A stretch of DNA of 33,375 nt from Spirochaetae bacterium HGW-Spirochaetae-5 (GTDB taxonomy: Bacteria; Spirochaetota; UBA4802; UBA5550). The position numbers and the translations under genes are program-made. The DNA lies in NCBI GenBank assembly GCA_002839285.1, contig PGXT01000088.1, positions 4,137 through 37,511 of the forward strand, written 5' to 3'. How positions within the stretch are numbered: position 1 is the stretch's first letter; each line of letters opens with the position of its first letter. Below the pieces are notes generated by a model, which saw only the letters and a list, made by a program, of their open reading frames with translations, made no database searches and was not told where the DNA came from. Shown here in pieces: positions 33,185 through 33,375 of the stretch.

Positions 33185-33375
33185 CATTGATTTTTCTGCA
33201 GATTTTGACCTGCAGTATCTTATACATATTTAATAGTATACTGTGACATATTCAAAAAAAAATTTTTATATCTTTTTAATACAACCGGTTCCGCGGGAAA
33301 AATCCTCCCGTTTCGCATTGTAAAATATCACTTTTGTTAAAACTAATCTCATTACCCGAATCGAGCGGCCCCCCA

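Noticed and set aside
33340-33375. C-rich end of the window as a mobile-element end or vector sequence
   Set aside because: Too short to judge; nothing recognisable beyond a run of Cs.

Overview
This AT-rich window probably comes from a member of the Spirochaetota. The evidence is indirect: the receiver and kinase at 1655-3445 carries the YGYVLKNSG-type receiver tail common in spirochaete hybrid sensors, lipoproteins have relaxed lipoboxes, and signalling proteins are abundant. No rRNA or tRNA gene is present to confirm this, so the assignment is moderate.

Layout. 1-1.6 kb (+): hybrid sensor kinase plus receiver protein. 1.65-8.69 kb (-): REC-PAS-PAS kinase, bacteriohemerythrin, a large diguanylate cyclase, a CheY-like regulator and a REC-PAS-PAS-LuxR regulator. 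8.88-15.75 kb (+): secreted protein, HD-GYP-like protein, outer-membrane barrel, kelch lipoprotein, membrane TPR/HD-GYP protein and an overlapping MinD-like protein without P-loop lysines. Region 1-15.7 kb is therefore a phosphorelay and c-di-GMP block. 16.1-26.8 kb (-) is a metal(loid), thiol and oxyanion island: arsR, acr3 and CoA-disulfide-reductase-like and rhodanese genes; fmdE and modABC; then an ArsR-permease fusion, a small CxxC thioredoxin, a DGC-domain zinc protein, a thioredoxin lipoprotein and ccdA. 27.0-33.2 kb (-) holds a broken methyltransferase, RNase J, glycogen phosphorylase and a DUF1499 lipoprotein.

Two patterns stand out. First, four genes (diguanylate cyclase, CoADR-rhodanese, ccdA, methyltransferase) each lack an internal piece of roughly 15-35 codons, and the two flanks are in different frames. 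This is either recurrent real deletion or an assembly fault, and it must be settled before function is assigned. Second, families of GC-rich palindromic elements sit within a few bases of the stop codons of minus-strand genes, at nearly every non-overlapping junction of the ars/redox operons and after the methyltransferase and glycogen phosphorylase genes.

Working model (inference): the 16-27 kb island handles arsenite or organoarsenicals together with thiol and sulfane-sulfur redox. Two ArsR regulators each have a recognisable palindromic site over a promoter. The molybdate/tungstate transporter with FmdE is inserted between the two ArsR modules under its own strong sigma-70-like promoter.
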